From Priestia megaterium NBRC 15308 = ATCC 14581 (GTDB lineage Bacteria > Bacillota > Bacilli > Bacillales > Bacillaceae_H): a DNA stretch of 64,000 nt. Where the stretch lies: assembly GCF_000832985.1 (NCBI RefSeq), contig NZ_CP009920.1, forward strand, positions 2,846,501-2,910,500, read 5' to 3'. The notes beneath the pieces are model-generated. The model was not told the DNA's origin. It ran no database searches and worked only from the letters and a program-made list of their open reading frames with translations. Both the position numbers and the translations under genes were made by a program. Below, piece by piece: positions 25,714 to 35,585 of the stretch (its first letter is position 1; each line of letters begins with the position of its first letter).

Positions 25714-27663
25714 ATGCTTAATTCAAGAATGATCGTCATATTACGAGAACTAATGTCCATACAGTCTACATTATCAACCGTTACGAGCGAATATTTAGCA
25801 ACAGTAAATCAAGTATCTTCGCGAACTATTCGAACTGATATAAAACAGCTGGATGACATTTTGTCTCAGTACGGTGCCAAGGTTAAATCAGCTCGAGGAA
25901 CAGGATACGAACTTAGCGTTTTAGATGAAAAACAGTTTCATCAGCTATTAAAAGAACTTTCGGCTAATCAATTGTTTGATGCAACCTCTATTCCAACGGT
26001 TCCTGATGACCGCGTGCATTATTTAATCAAAAGATTGCTGTTAGCAGACGAATATTTGAAGCTTGAAGATTTAGCAGACGAGTTGTATATTAGCAAATCA
26101 ACGATTCAAAACGATTTAAGAGACGTCAAAAAACAGCTGTGTAAGTATGATATTCTTTTAGAAAAACGTCCTAACTATGGCTTGAAAGCTAAAGGGGACG
26201 AAATGAAAATGAGATTCTGTATGTCTGAGTACATATTCAACCGAAAAGATAAAGAAATAGATATGGTATACAATAAAATATCTATTCTGCCCCAAGAATC
26301 AATCTTAACGATTAAAGCCCACATTTTGAATCAAATAAAACGATACAATATTATGGTTTCAGACATTGGATTAAATAATTTAATCATTCATTTAGCTATA
26401 GCTTGTAAGCGAATACAAGAAGAAAATTTTATCTCTTTGTATTCAGAAGATCTGCTTGAGATTATGGAGCATAAAGAATATGAAGTGGCAGCTGAAATTG
26501 TGCGAGAGATTGAAAATGCATTCAAGATTCGTTTTCCGAAGTCAGAAACGGCATATATCGCCATTCATTTGTTAGGTACAAAAATGCTCAACAATAGCAA
26601 TCATGAAGAAAAAGAAGTGAAGCAGTTTATTGACACACATATCTATGAATTAACAGCAGCTATATTAGAAGCAATTGAGAAAGAGCTTCATTTAGGAATT
26701 AGTGAAGATTCAGAGCTGATCCTTGGCATGAGCTTGCATTTGAAACCGGCTATCAATCGCTATAAATATGGAATGAATCTGCGAAACCCGATGCTTGAAG
26801 GAATTAAGAGTCATTACCCTCTGGCTTTTGAAGCTGGGATTATAGCTGGGAAGGTTTTGAAAAATCGCCTTGAAATCGACATGCATGAAACGGAAATTGG
26901 CTATTTAGCTTTACATATTGGAGGGGCCATTGAACGTCGGAAAATTATCAACCAGCCTAAGCGCTGTTTGATTGTATGCGCATCGGGAGTAGGGAGTGCC
27001 AAGCTATTATCATATAAGCTGCAGGCTACTTTTGGATTAAATCTGACTATTTTAGGAACAACGCAGTATTATAAGCTTCACCAAATGTCGCTGCACTCTT
27101 TAGATTTTATTGTTAGTACGATTCCAATTCCAGATCATCTTCCTGTTCCTGTAGTACAAGTAAGTACGATTCTAGGAAACAGTGATTTTAAAAAAATTGA
27201 CTGTTTAATGAAGAACAAACAGCAGCCTTCCTTAGAATACACCAAAAAAGAATTAGTATATTTACAGCAAGAATTTCAAACGAGAGAAGAAGTGCTTCAT
27301 TTTTTAGGAGAGAAATTAACTCATCTAGGACTAGTTCCTTCTCAATTTATAGAATCTGTTTTTGAAAGAGAAGCTGCATCACCAACAAGTTTTGGCAATC
27401 TCGTTGCTATTCCTCATCCTATGGTTCCTCAAACGGATACGACGTTTTGGGCCATTTGTACGTTAAAAAAACCAATTATGTGGGAAGGAAACCTCGTACA
27501 ATTTATTTGCCTTTTAAGTGTAAAAGCGAATAATCAAGGCGATTTGCAAAAGATGTACAGTTTGTTAGTCCGCGTTGTGGATGATAAGCAGGTCGTGCAG
27601 CGCTTAGTAAAGTGCAAGGATTATGAGGAATTTATAGAGGTGTTTATGAAAAATATTAGATAA
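25714..27663 (+). CDS. licR: PRD-containing transcriptional activator LicR
   Basis: 649 residues, the architecture of LicR/MtlR-type PTS-regulated activators: two N-terminal helix-turn-helix domains (about 1-140), PRD1 and PRD2 (about 180-400, with candidate phospho-His at 226, 285, 342 and 401), a IIB-like domain (CLIVCASGVGSAK, Cys422), and a IIA-like domain (about 505-649, His568 in IPHPM). Phosphorylation by HPr and by the lic permease would set its activity. ATG with GGAGAG upstream. Directly upstream of licBCAH. Its own leader carries a RAT/terminator switch, so its expression probably also depends on a LicT-type antiterminator encoded elsewhere. Confidence 0.9.
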   Translation: MLNSRMIVILRELMSIQSTLSTVTSEYLATVNQVSSRTIRTDIKQLDDILSQYGAKVKSARGTGYELSVLDEKQFHQLLKELSANQLFDATSIPTVPDDRVHYLIKRLLLADEYLKLEDLADELYISKSTIQNDLRDVKKQLCKYDILLEKRPNYGLKAKGDEMKMRFCMSEYIFNRKDKEIDMVYNKISILPQESILTIKAHILNQIKRYNIMVSDIGLNNLIIHLAIACKRIQEENFISLYSEDLLEIMEHKEYEVAAEIVREIENAFKIRFPKSETAYIAIHLLGTKMLNNSNHEEKEVKQFIDTHIYELTAAILEAIEKELHLGISEDSELILGMSLHLKPAINRYKYGMNLRNPMLEGIKSHYPLAFEAGIIAGKVLKNRLEIDMHETEIGYLALHIGGAIERRKIINQPKRCLIVCASGVGSAKLLSYKLQATFGLNLTILGTTQYYKLHQMSLHSLDFIVSTIPIPDHLPVPVVQVSTILGNSDFKKIDCLMKNKQQPSLEYTKKELVYLQQEFQTREEVLHFLGEKLTHLGLVPSQFIESVFEREAASPTSFGNLVAIPHPMVPQTDTTFWAICTLKKPIMWEGNLVQFICLLSVKANNQGDLQKMYSLLVRVVDDKQVVQRLVKCKDYEEFIEVFMKNIR

Positions 27664-27697
27664 AAAAAGAAGTCTAAGAGAGGGGCTTCTTTTTTTA
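27662..27697 (+). terminator. Terminator after licR
   Basis: Stem AAAAAGAAG/CTTCTTTTT with T-run; separates licR from the licB promoter. Confidence 0.65.
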
Positions 27698-27716
27698 TCT
27701 GAATGTTCAAACATAA

Positions 27717-27739
27717 TTTTTCCGCTAGTAACGGAAAAA
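27717..27739. promoter_or_regulatory. Candidate LicR operator
   Basis: Perfect inverted repeat TTTTTCCG-N7-CGGAAAAA ending 2 bases before the licB -35 region, the expected place for an activator. Identity of the binding protein is inference. Confidence 0.5.
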
Positions 27740-27741
27740 GG

Positions 27742-27770
27742 TTGTGTATAAATGTAAGCGCTTTTATTTT
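27742..27770 (+). promoter_or_regulatory. licB promoter with overlapping cre
   Basis: TTGTGT (27742-27747), 17-base spacer, TATTTT (27765-27770), a weak sigma-A promoter that suits activation. A CcpA site TGTAAGCGCTTTTA (27753-27766, one mismatch to the cre pattern) lies within it. Confidence 0.6.
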
Positions 27771-27824
27771 AAGATAAAACTATCAACAAAACAGATAGCA
27801 AAATAAAAAACGGGGGAATGACAA

Positions 27825-28130
27825 ATGAATATTCTATTATGTTGTGCAGCTGGAATGTCTACAAGTTTACTAGTAACAAAAATGGAAAAAAGCGCTCAGG
27901 AGCAAAGCACGGATTATAAAATTTGGGCGGTTCCTGGTGACTCTGTTCGCAACCATATTGATCAAGCGGATGTACTTTTATTAGGACCTCAAGTGCGCTA
28001 CCTATTGCCGCAGCTTAAGAAGCTAGGTGAAGAAAAAGGAGTGCCAGTTGACGTTATAAATCCTGTTCACTACGGAACGTGTAATGGAGAACAAGTGTTA
28101 AAATTTGCAGTTCAACTAGTTTCAAAATAG
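27825..28130 (+). CDS. licB: PTS IIB component, lichenan/cellobiose (lactose-family)
   Basis: 101-residue soluble IIB protein. The phosphate loop [20 protein letters not shown] places the phosphorylatable Cys at position 7. Accepts phosphate from IIA (licA) and passes it to the sugar during transport by IIC (licC). First gene of licBCAH, preceded by the LicR-type site, promoter and cre. Confidence 0.92.
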   Translation: MNILLCCAAGMSTSLLVTKMEKSAQEQSTDYKIWAVPGDSVRNHIDQADVLLLGPQVRYLLPQLKKLGEEKGVPVDVINPVHYGTCNGEQVLKFAVQLVSK

Positions 28131-28143
28131 GAGTGTGGACTAC

Positions 28144-29502
28144 ATGAGCAAATTTAATAGTATGCTTGAAAGCAAAGTAATGCCTATCGCTGGAAAAATG
28201 GCGGGTCAACGCCATTTACAAGCACTTCGAGACGGTATTGTTCTGACAATGCCGCTCATTATTATCGGTTCAGTATTTTTAATACTGTCGAATTTACCGA
28301 TACCAGGTTATAACGATCTTATGGCAGGGATTTTCGGAAAAGAATGGGCAACGAAAATGGCCTATCCAGTTGGAGCTACATTCGATATTATGGCGCTGCT
28401 TGCTTGTTTCGGAATAGCCTATCGGTTAGCTGAAAAATACGGAGTAGATGCTTTGTCCGCAGGGGCTATTTCACTTGCTGCTTTTTTACTTGCTACTCCG
28501 TATAAAGTGTCCTTTCTCCCAAGTGGAGCCAAAGAAGCTATTTTAGTAGACGGCGGAATTCCAACCGCTTTGATGGGAAGTAAAGGACTCTTTGTAGCAA
28601 TGATTGTCGCGATTCTCTCTACGGAAATTTACAGATGGTTTATTCAAAAAGACATTATCATCAAGATGCCTGATGGAGTTCCTCCCGCTGTTGGAAAATC
28701 GTTTGCTGCTCTTATTCCTGGCTTTACGGTAATAGCATTTATTTGGATTTTACGTTTGTTAGTAGAACAAACGCATTTTGGAAGCCTGCATAATATCGTT
28801 GGAGAATTGCTTGGAAAGCCTTTAGGTGTGTTAGGCGGCAGTTTAGGCGGTACGCTAGTTGCCGAACTTGTTATTATGCTCATGTGGTCATGTGGACTTC
28901 ATGGAGCGAATATTGTCGGTGGAATTATGGCTCCCATTTGGTATGGAGCTATGGATGAAAACCGAATTGCATTTGCTAATCATGAAGCATTACCAAATAT
29001 TTTTACACAGCAGTTCTTTGATATTTGGATTAATATCGGAGGCAGTGGAGCAACGTTAGCTTTAGTCGTTGCGATGATTTTAAAAGCGCGCAGTCAACAA
29101 ATGAAGCAGCTTGGTAAATTAGGAATAGGGCCAGCTCTTTTTAATATTAATGAGCCAATCATCTTTGGACTTCCGATGGTGATGAATCCAATGATGCTTA
29201 TTCCGTTTATTATTACCCCTCTTGTGACGGTAGTAGCAACCTATATTGCGATGTCGACAGGACTGGTAGCAAAACCAGCAGGTATTGCGGTTCCTTGGAC
29301 TATGCCTCCGATTATTTCTGGCTATTTGGCAACAGGAGGGAAATTATCGGGTGCAGTTATGCAAGCTATTAATATCGGAATTTCTGTTTGCATTTATTAT
29401 CCTTTCTTTAGAATGTGGGATAAACAAAAATTCACTGAAGAAAATGGTATACAGCCTGCAGCTGAAGGGGTACCAAGTGATACAAAGAAAGATATTGTGT
29501 AA
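28144..29502 (+). CDS. licC: PTS IIC permease, lichenan/cellobiose
   Basis: 452-residue IIC component with about 10 membrane segments, importing oligo-beta-glucosides. Signatures: RHLQALRDGIVLTMPLIIIG near the N-terminus, SCGLHGANIVGGIMAPIWY in the middle and GPALFNINEPIIFGLPMVMN (about residue 330), the substrate-site motif of the lactose/cellobiose family. The start is ATG 28144, with AGGAG upstream, rather than the GTG at 28135 which abuts that site. Confidence 0.92.
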   Translation: MSKFNSMLESKVMPIAGKMAGQRHLQALRDGIVLTMPLIIIGSVFLILSNLPIPGYNDLMAGIFGKEWATKMAYPVGATFDIMALLACFGIAYRLAEKYGVDALSAGAISLAAFLLATPYKVSFLPSGAKEAILVDGGIPTALMGSKGLFVAMIVAILSTEIYRWFIQKDIIIKMPDGVPPAVGKSFAALIPGFTVIAFIWILRLLVEQTHFGSLHNIVGELLGKPLGVLGGSLGGTLVAELVIMLMWSCGLHGANIVGGIMAPIWYGAMDENRIAFANHEALPNIFTQQFFDIWINIGGSGATLALVVAMILKARSQQMKQLGKLGIGPALFNINEPIIFGLPMVMNPMMLIPFIITPLVTVVATYIAMSTGLVAKPAGIAVPWTMPPIISGYLATGGKLSGAVMQAINIGISVCIYYPFFRMWDKQKFTEENGIQPAAEGVPSDTKKDIV

Positions 29503-29515
29503 GGAGGGATAAAGG

Positions 29516-29845
29516 ATGGAAAGCATTCAAGAATATATTTTTAAATTAATCTTACACGGTGGAAACGGCAGAAGTTCAGCAATGGAAGCGATAGCAGCTG
29601 CCAAAAGCGGAAATTTTTCAGAAGCACGTGAAAAGCTTACACAAGCTGCAGAAGAATTAAATGCTGCTCATCATATCCAAACGTCGTTAATTCAAGGTGA
29701 AATTAGAGGGGAAAGCACAGAAATTTCTCTGCTCATGATTCATGCTCAAGATCATTTAATGAATGCGATGACGGTAAAAGAAATGGCTACTGAATTTGTA
29801 GATTTATATGAAGCAATCAAAATTTCTGGGGGGATTACACTATGA
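29516..29845 (+). CDS. licA: PTS IIA component, lichenan/cellobiose (lactose-family)
   Basis: 109 residues, trimeric helical IIA protein. Phosphorylated His76 is in [11 protein letters not shown]; an N-terminal [16 protein letters not shown] segment is typical. Receives phosphate from HPr and donates to LicB. Good ribosome site (AAGGAGGG). Its stop overlaps the licH start by 4 bases (ATGA). Confidence 0.92.
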   Translation: MESIQEYIFKLILHGGNGRSSAMEAIAAAKSGNFSEAREKLTQAAEELNAAHHIQTSLIQGEIRGESTEISLLMIHAQDHLMNAMTVKEMATEFVDLYEAIKISGGITL

Positions 29846-31170
29846 AAAAAGGTATTAAGATTGTAACGATTGGCGGAGGTTCAAGCTATACGCCTGAACT
29901 AATAGAAGGATTTATTAAACGATACGATGAACTTCCAGTTCGTGAACTGTGGCTAGTAGACGTTGAAGAAGGAAAAGAAAAGCTAGAGATTGTTGGTGAT
30001 TTGGCAAAACGAATGGTGAAAAAATCAGGTTTGCCAATTGATGTTCATTTAACGTTAGATCGAAGAGAAGCACTAAAAGATGCGGATTTCGTAACGACTC
30101 AATTCCGAGTTGGTTTGTTAGATGCACGAGCGAAAGATGAAAGAATACCGCTTAAATACGGGGTGCTTGGTCAAGAAACAAATGGACCGGGCGGATTATT
30201 TAAAGGACTTCGCACGATTCCCGTTATTTTAGATATCTGCCGTGACATTGAAGAGTTATGTCCAGAAGCTTGGCTGATTAACTTCACAAATCCTGCAGGT
30301 ATGGTAACAGAAGCTGTGCTCCGCTATAGTAACATTAAAAAGATTGTAGGACTTTGTAATGTACCAATCGGAATGGAAATGGGGATTGCTAAGCTGCTTG
30401 ATGTAGATCACTCTCGCATTCGAATTGATTTTGCTGGCTTAAATCACATGGTCTATGGATTGGATGTATATGTAGATGGTGTAAGCGTTAAAGATCAAGT
30501 TATTGATTTATTGAGTGATCCAACTAACAGCAGCTTTGTGAAAAATGTAGCGGGACTTGGATGGGAGCCAGAATTTACAAAAGCCCTAAATGCGTTAACG
30601 TGTCCATATCACATGTACTATTATAAAACGCGTGAAATGGTAGAAAAAGAGCTCGTTAATTATGAAAAAGGTGAAACGAGAGCAGAAGTCGTAAAACAGT
30701 TGGAAAAAGAGCTGTTCGAACTGTATAAAGATCCTAATCTAGACATTAAACCGCCTCAATTAGAACAGCGCGGCGGAGCCTATTATAGTGATGCAGCCGT
30801 TCGATTGATTACATCCATTTACACGGATAAAGGTGATATTCAGCCCGTAAATACTATCAATAATGGTGCCATAGCAAGCATTCCTGCTGATTCTGCCGTA
30901 GAAGTAAGCTGTATCATTACAAAAGATGGACCGAAGCCAATTTCAGTCGGCGACCTTCCTGTACCTGTGCGAGGTCTTGTCCAAACAATTAAGTCATTTG
31001 AGCGTATTGCAGCTGAAGCAGCAGTGACAGGAGATTATGATAAAGCTATTTTAGCATTAACCATTAATCCTCTTGTGGCTTCTGATAAACTAGCTAAGCA
31101 AATTGTCGATGAGATGCTAGAAGCTCATAAAGATTACTTGCCTCAATTTTTTAAAACGGTTCAAGCTTAA
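29842..31170 (+). CDS. licH: 6-phospho-beta-glucosidase (GH4)
   Basis: 442-residue glycoside hydrolase family 4 enzyme, NAD+- and Mn2+-dependent, splitting 6-phospho-beta-glucosides delivered by LicBCA. N-terminal NAD-binding [15 protein letters not shown] (about residues 11-25), [16 protein letters not shown] (about 110), [12 protein letters not shown] (about 150) and metal-site LCNVPIGM (about 172). Translationally coupled to licA. Ends the operon at a strong terminator. Confidence 0.93.
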   Translation: MKKGIKIVTIGGGSSYTPELIEGFIKRYDELPVRELWLVDVEEGKEKLEIVGDLAKRMVKKSGLPIDVHLTLDRREALKDADFVTTQFRVGLLDARAKDERIPLKYGVLGQETNGPGGLFKGLRTIPVILDICRDIEELCPEAWLINFTNPAGMVTEAVLRYSNIKKIVGLCNVPIGMEMGIAKLLDVDHSRIRIDFAGLNHMVYGLDVYVDGVSVKDQVIDLLSDPTNSSFVKNVAGLGWEPEFTKALNALTCPYHMYYYKTREMVEKELVNYEKGETRAEVVKQLEKELFELYKDPNLDIKPPQLEQRGGAYYSDAAVRLITSIYTDKGDIQPVNTINNGAIASIPADSAVEVSCIITKDGPKPISVGDLPVPVRGLVQTIKSFERIAAEAAVTGDYDKAILALTINPLVASDKLAKQIVDEMLEAHKDYLPQFFKTVQA

Positions 31171-31176
31171 AATCAA

Positions 31177-31213
31177 GCTGTGCGAATACAGTACGTATTC
31201 GCACAGTTTTTTT
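31177..31213 (+). terminator. Terminator of licBCAH
   Basis: 12-bp perfect stem CTGTGCGAATAC/GTATTCGCACAG followed by seven Ts. Confidence 0.88.
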
Positions 31214-31290
31214 CTATTTGTAAAGCTAGATTTCTGCCACCATCAATGTAACAATATAAAATAGAAACAGACAGCAAAGGGTGGCTAGAA

Positions 31291-33042
31291 ATGATTCATT
31301 TATTAATTATGATGGTAGAACGAGTCGGAGTTATTGTCATCTTAGGTTTTTTGCTGGCACATACAAAAGTTTTTCGGCAATTTCTCCGCAAACAGCAAGG
31401 ATATAAAGGAAAAGCTGTACTTATTTTTATTTTTTCTCTTTTTAGCATTATTAGTAACTACACGGGAATTGAAATTCAAGGAACAATTATTCGAAATGAA
31501 GACTTATTATTAAAAGTAGATCCATCAAGCTCGATTGCAAATACACGAATTATGGGTGTGGAAATGGGCGGTCTGCTTGGCGGTCCATTTGTTGGTTTAG
31601 GAGTAGGAATACTTGCTGGCGTTCATCGCTTTATGTTAGGAGGGAGTACGGCGTTTAGCTGTGCAGTTTCATCCGTTTTAGCAGGGGTGTTAACTGGATA
31701 TATCGGCTATGCCTACCGGAAAAAACATCGAACGATTACACCGCGCTTTGCTGCACTTGTAGGCATAGCGATGGAAACGCTTCAGATGCTGATTATTTTA
31801 TTATTTGCTAAACCGTTTGATTCGGCATGGACGCTAGTGAGTATTATTGCTATTCCAATGATTATTGTAAATGGCACGGGAAGCTATATTTTCTTATCTA
31901 TTATTCAGTCCATTTTACGGCAAGAGGAACAAATGAGAGCGCTCCAGACACACAAAGTATTATTAATCGCGGATCAAACTCTTCCACATTTTCGTCAGGG
32001 TCTTACTAGTGAATCATGTGAAAATGTTGCAAATATTATTCATCGCTTCACAGGTACGGATGCTGTTTCGCTAACTGATACGCACAAAATTTTAGCTCAT
32101 GTAGGGGAAGGAATTGATCATCACGTTCCTTCGCATAGTTTAATTACCGGGCTGTCTCACGAAGTGCTGAAGACAGGAAAAATTATGAAAGCAAAATCGA
32201 GAGAACAAATTGATTGTCAGCATAAAGACTGCCCGCTTCATGCCGCTATTGTGATGCCGCTTACTTCTCACGGTACTACCATTGGAACACTAAAAATGTA
32301 CTTTAAAGATGCGAGCGGGTTAAGCCGAGTGGAGGAAGAGCTGGCAGAAGGATTAGCTAAACTTTTTTCAACTCAGCTAGAGCTCGGCGAAGCAGAGCTT
32401 CGAAGTAAATTGCTAAAAGATGCGGAGATTAAAGCTTTACAGGCTCAGGTGAATCCTCATTTTTTATTTAATGCTATTAATACGATATCGGCGCTGTGCA
32501 GACAGGATGTAGAAAAAGCCAGAAAGCTGCTTTTACAGCTAAGCATTTATTTTCGTTCCAATTTGCAAGGTGCAAGGCAGCTGTTGATTCCGTTATCAAA
32601 AGAGCTTGATCATGTTCACGCGTACTTATCGCTTGAACAAGCCAGGTTCCCTAATAAATACGAAATTGACATGTATATTGAAGAAGGGCTAGATGATGTC
32701 TTGCTTCCGCCATTTATTCTTCAAGTGCTTGTGGAAAATGCCATTCGGCACGCGTTTCCGCATAAACAAAAGCACTGTCGAGTAGAAGTTTATATTGAGA
32801 CAAAAGATAAATATGTATACGTAAAGGTAAAAGACAATGGACAAGGTATAGACACAAAACGATTGCAAATGCTTGGCAATCAGCCCGTTTTTTCAGAAAA
32901 AGGAACGGGGACGGCTCTTTACAATATTAAACAACGATTGCACGGATTGTTTGGAAAAGAAACAACGCTGGAGTTTGACGTAACAGAAGGAACAGCGGTT
33001 TCGTTTGTTATACCAATTGAATTAAAAAGCGAGGGTATGTAA
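31291..33042 (+). CDS. lytS: Sensor histidine kinase LytS
   Basis: 583 residues. N-terminal 5TM-LYT membrane domain (about 1-205, including GVEMGGLLGGPFVGLGVG), a GAF-like segment (about 220-360) and a LytS/YehU-type kinase domain: phospho-acceptor His in ALQAQVNPHFLFNAINTI (about residue 391), N-box VENAIRHAFPH (about 486) and G-box DNGQGID. Pairs with the LytTR response regulator that begins 1 base after its stop. In B. subtilis LytST senses pyruvate-related signals and activates the adjacent ysbAB (pftAB) genes. Confidence 0.92.
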   Translation: MIHLLIMMVERVGVIVILGFLLAHTKVFRQFLRKQQGYKGKAVLIFIFSLFSIISNYTGIEIQGTIIRNEDLLLKVDPSSSIANTRIMGVEMGGLLGGPFVGLGVGILAGVHRFMLGGSTAFSCAVSSVLAGVLTGYIGYAYRKKHRTITPRFAALVGIAMETLQMLIILLFAKPFDSAWTLVSIIAIPMIIVNGTGSYIFLSIIQSILRQEEQMRALQTHKVLLIADQTLPHFRQGLTSESCENVANIIHRFTGTDAVSLTDTHKILAHVGEGIDHHVPSHSLITGLSHEVLKTGKIMKAKSREQIDCQHKDCPLHAAIVMPLTSHGTTIGTLKMYFKDASGLSRVEEELAEGLAKLFSTQLELGEAELRSKLLKDAEIKALQAQVNPHFLFNAINTISALCRQDVEKARKLLLQLSIYFRSNLQGARQLLIPLSKELDHVHAYLSLEQARFPNKYEIDMYIEEGLDDVLLPPFILQVLVENAIRHAFPHKQKHCRVEVYIETKDKYVYVKVKDNGQGIDTKRLQMLGNQPVFSEKGTGTALYNIKQRLHGLFGKETTLEFDVTEGTAVSFVIPIELKSEGM

Positions 33043-33043
33043 T

Positions 33044-33784
33044 ATGCTGCGAGTACTAATAGTAGATGATGAAATGTTAGCGCGAGATGAATTAAAATAT
33101 TTATTACATCGAACGAAAGAAGTAGACTTCATTGAAGAAGCTGAAAGTATCGAAGAGGCGTTGGATAAAATGATGGATGAAAAGCCGGATTTATTATTTT
33201 TAGATATACAATTGTCAGATGACAGCGGTTTTGATATTGCTAAAAGGCTTAAAAAAATGAAAAATCCGCCAGCTATTATATTTGCAACCGCGTACGATCA
33301 GTACGCTTTACAAGCCTTTGAAGTAGATGCAATTGATTACATTTTGAAGCCTTTTGATGAAGAAAGAGTGGTGCAGGCCATTCATAAATATAAAAAAATG
33401 CGTGTTCCTCATCCCGCTGTGAAAGAAGAAGAATCGATAGGAGAGTCTTCTTCTCAAACTGGAAAGTTAGCGATTTCTGTAGACGATTCGATTGTGTTGG
33501 TGAATATAAAGGACATCTTGTTTGTAGGATTAATAGAAGGAGAAGTCACCATCCAGACTATAACAGAATCCTACCATACTGCTGATACGCTGGCTATGCT
33601 AGAAAAAAAGCTCCCTTCTCAGTCGTTTAGTCGTGTCCACAGAGGGTATATCGTCAACGTAGATCATATTTCCGAAGTACAGCCTTGGTTTAATTCTACG
33701 TATAATTTAGTAATGAAAAACGATGAGCGAGTTCCTGTCAGCCGTACATATGCTAAAGAATTGAAGAAACGTTTAGGAATTTAA
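33044..33784 (+). CDS. lytT: LytTR response regulator LytT
   Basis: 246 residues: N-terminal receiver domain (DD at 8-9, phospho-acceptor Asp in LLFLDIQLSDDSG, about residue 54, Lys in ILKPFDEERV) and a C-terminal LytTR DNA-binding domain (about 143-245, with SQSFSRVHRGYIVNVDHI). Second gene of lytST; the likely target is the lrgAB pair just downstream. ATG with GAGGG upstream. Confidence 0.92.
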   Translation: MLRVLIVDDEMLARDELKYLLHRTKEVDFIEEAESIEEALDKMMDEKPDLLFLDIQLSDDSGFDIAKRLKKMKNPPAIIFATAYDQYALQAFEVDAIDYILKPFDEERVVQAIHKYKKMRVPHPAVKEEESIGESSSQTGKLAISVDDSIVLVNIKDILFVGLIEGEVTIQTITESYHTADTLAMLEKKLPSQSFSRVHRGYIVNVDHISEVQPWFNSTYNLVMKNDERVPVSRTYAKELKKRLGI

Positions 33785-33789
33785 AGAAA

Positions 33790-33826
33790 AAACAGCTTGC
33801 GTATGCATTTTGGCAAGCTTTTTTTT
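33790..33826 (+). terminator. Terminator after lytT
   Basis: Stem AGCTTGC/GCAAGCT with an 11-base loop and eight Ts. Confidence 0.75.
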
Positions 33827-33879
33827 GCATTTCAAGGCTCGATTTTTGTAAGTGAGCACAAATATTTGACTCTTTAATT

Positions 33880-33916
33880 TGAAAACGCTTTCTTGTCGAT
33901 TTTCATTTTATATAAT
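33880..33916 (+). promoter_or_regulatory. lrgA promoter region with cre
   Basis: TGAAAACGCTTTCT (33880-33893) matches the cre pattern except at its last base; TATAAT (33911-33916) is a perfect -10. No good -35 is present, as expected for a promoter driven by LytT. CcpA repression of the B. subtilis orthologue is established. Confidence 0.6.
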
Positions 33917-33946
33917 GAAGTCAACAAACAGAGAGAGGTGAAAGAA

Positions 33947-34381
33947 ATGAGTGCTAAAAAAGTGTATGGCTTCTTAACACAAGCATTTATTTTTTCCGTA
34001 ATTATGTTGATTTCAGATTTTATTGCAGAGCATTTGCCTTTTCCAATGCCTGCTTCAGTCATTGGACTTGTGCTGCTATTTCTTGCACTCTGCTTGAAGA
34101 TTATTAAACTAGAGCAAGTTGAATCACTGGGAACGGCTTTAACTTCTTTGATCGGATTTTTATTTGTACCAGCAGGTATTTCTGTTATGAATTCATTAGG
34201 TATTATGCAGCAGTACGGCATTCAAATTTGTTTAGTTATCATCGTGGCAACGATTATTTTGTTAGGCGTTACAGGCTTATTTTCACAGCTTATACTTGGC
34301 ATGACAAAAGATAATAAAGCAAAAGAAGAAATAAAAGATGTAGATATGAGTGAAAAAACGAAAAAACAAGGTATTGCTTAA
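33947..34381 (+). CDS. pftA: LrgA/CidA family protein, pyruvate transporter subunit PftA (YsbA)
   Basis: 144 residues with four hydrophobic segments (holin-like fold). The stretch [20 protein letters not shown] is typical of the LrgA/CidA family. In B. subtilis the LytST-controlled pair YsbA/YsbB (PftAB) transports pyruvate; the identical arrangement here supports that role, although LrgA was first described as an antiholin-like protein. The start is ATG 33947 with GAGAGGTG upstream; the frame extends to 33893 without a site. Confidence 0.85.
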   Translation: MSAKKVYGFLTQAFIFSVIMLISDFIAEHLPFPMPASVIGLVLLFLALCLKIIKLEQVESLGTALTSLIGFLFVPAGISVMNSLGIMQQYGIQICLVIIVATIILLGVTGLFSQLILGMTKDNKAKEEIKDVDMSEKTKKQGIA

Positions 34382-34414
34382 CATCAATTATAAAGAGACA
34401 AGGTGGTTGGAAAG

Positions 34415-35095
34415 ATGAATCCGTATTTTGGAATCGTGGTTTCTTTAGCTGCGTACGGCATTGGAACGTATTTATTTAAAAAGTCAAAAGGTTTTTTCTT
34501 ATTTACTCCTTTATTTGTGGCAATGGTACTCGGAATTGCTTTTTTGAAAATTGGTCATTTTTCTTATGAGGAATATAGCAGCGGGGGGAAGATTATCAGC
34601 TTCTTTTTAGAACCGGCAACAATTGCTTTTGCCATCCCTTTATATAAGCAAGCCGATAAATTAAAAAAGTACTGGTGGCAAATTCTTTCTTCTATTGCGG
34701 TAGGGTCAGTTTGTTCGGTAGCGATTATTTTTGCGATTGCTAAAGGTATTCATATGGATGAAGTTGTGATGAAATCAATGCTTCCACAAGCAGCTACAAC
34801 AGCGATTGCGCTGCCATTGTCTCAAGATATTGGAGGGATTCCTGCTATTACTTCCTTTGCTGTTATTTTTAATGCAGTCATCGTATATGCGCTGGGCGCT
34901 TTATTTTTAAAAGTATTCAAGGTGAAGAATCCAATTTCGAAAGGATTAGCTCTTGGAACTTCTGGGCATGCGCTAGGAGTAGCCGTAGGGATTGAAATGG
35001 GAGAAGTAGAGGCAGCTATGGCAAGTATTGCAGTTGTTATTGTAGGCGTCGTCACAGTTGCCGTTATTCCACTTTTTGTTCAGCTAGTCATGTAA
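34415..35095 (+). CDS. pftB: LrgB family protein, pyruvate transporter subunit PftB (YsbB)
   Basis: 226 residues with about six hydrophobic segments. Family motifs: [20 protein letters not shown] and [20 protein letters not shown] in the middle, [20 protein letters not shown] near the C-terminus. The start is ATG 34415 with AAGGTGG 8 bases upstream, not the GTG at 34403 inside that site. Cotranscribed with pftA (33-base gap); together they form the pyruvate facilitator. Confidence 0.87.
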   Translation: MNPYFGIVVSLAAYGIGTYLFKKSKGFFLFTPLFVAMVLGIAFLKIGHFSYEEYSSGGKIISFFLEPATIAFAIPLYKQADKLKKYWWQILSSIAVGSVCSVAIIFAIAKGIHMDEVVMKSMLPQAATTAIALPLSQDIGGIPAITSFAVIFNAVIVYALGALFLKVFKVKNPISKGLALGTSGHALGVAVGIEMGEVEAAMASIAVVIVGVVTVAVIPLFVQLVM

Positions 35096-35096
35096 C

Positions 35097-35142
35097 AAAA
35101 GCCTGAAGGAGTCAGAGATTTTCTGACTCCTTCAGGCTTTTG
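35097..35142. terminator. Terminator after pftB
   Basis: About 21-bp perfect stem (AAAAGCCTGAAGGAGTCAGA arm), A-run and T-run on either side, serving both pftB and the convergent 35151 gene. Confidence 0.9.
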
Positions 35143-35150
35143 TTTGTTAA

Positions 35151-35585
35151 TTAATACACCACTCCAAAATGTCGTGATGCGCAGTTTTGACAGGTTGTAT
35201 GGTCAAAAAGACTCTCAGGAATGATAAATTCAAAACAAAATTGACATTGTTTGAATTGACTTTGTCTATAAAACATTGTCTCCAAGAAAATAGCTGTAAT
35301 ATGTTCGGTTATGTGCTTATGGGAACGTTGTTCTAAAGTGGACCATGGAATAGACTGATGCTCTATGTAAATCGGACAGGAAGTATAGGGTGTATCCCAT
35401 TGAATGGCTTGATATCCAAACGTAAGGCCATGATGAGCTGCTGATGTAAATATGATTAGGTTTTGATGGAATTCTGGCAGAGGTAATTCTAGTTTTTGAT
35501 CTTTAAGCGATCTCGTTTTGGAATGAAGGTTATACAATTTAATTTGAAAATGAATCCACTGAGTGGCGTGAACGGTTATTGACAT
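35151..35585 (-). CDS. Uncharacterised protein with zinc-ribbon-like C-terminus (144 aa)
   Basis: No family recognised. The first ~100 residues are His- and aromatic-rich without membrane segments. The C-terminal part has CQFC (about residue 120) and CQNC (about 136), a CxxC-x13-CxxC pattern suggesting a small zinc knuckle. ATG start with GGAGG upstream (reading TGGAGGTTTAAAAC). Divergent from the nasBC operon and sharing its upstream region, but a role in nitrate metabolism is not evident. Confidence 0.6.
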   Translation of the reverse strand: MSITVHATQWIHFQIKLYNLHSKTRSLKDQKLELPLPEFHQNLIIFTSAAHHGLTFGYQAIQWDTPYTSCPIYIEHQSIPWSTLEQRSHKHITEHITAIFLETMFYRQSQFKQCQFCFEFIIPESLFDHTTCQNCASRHFGVVY

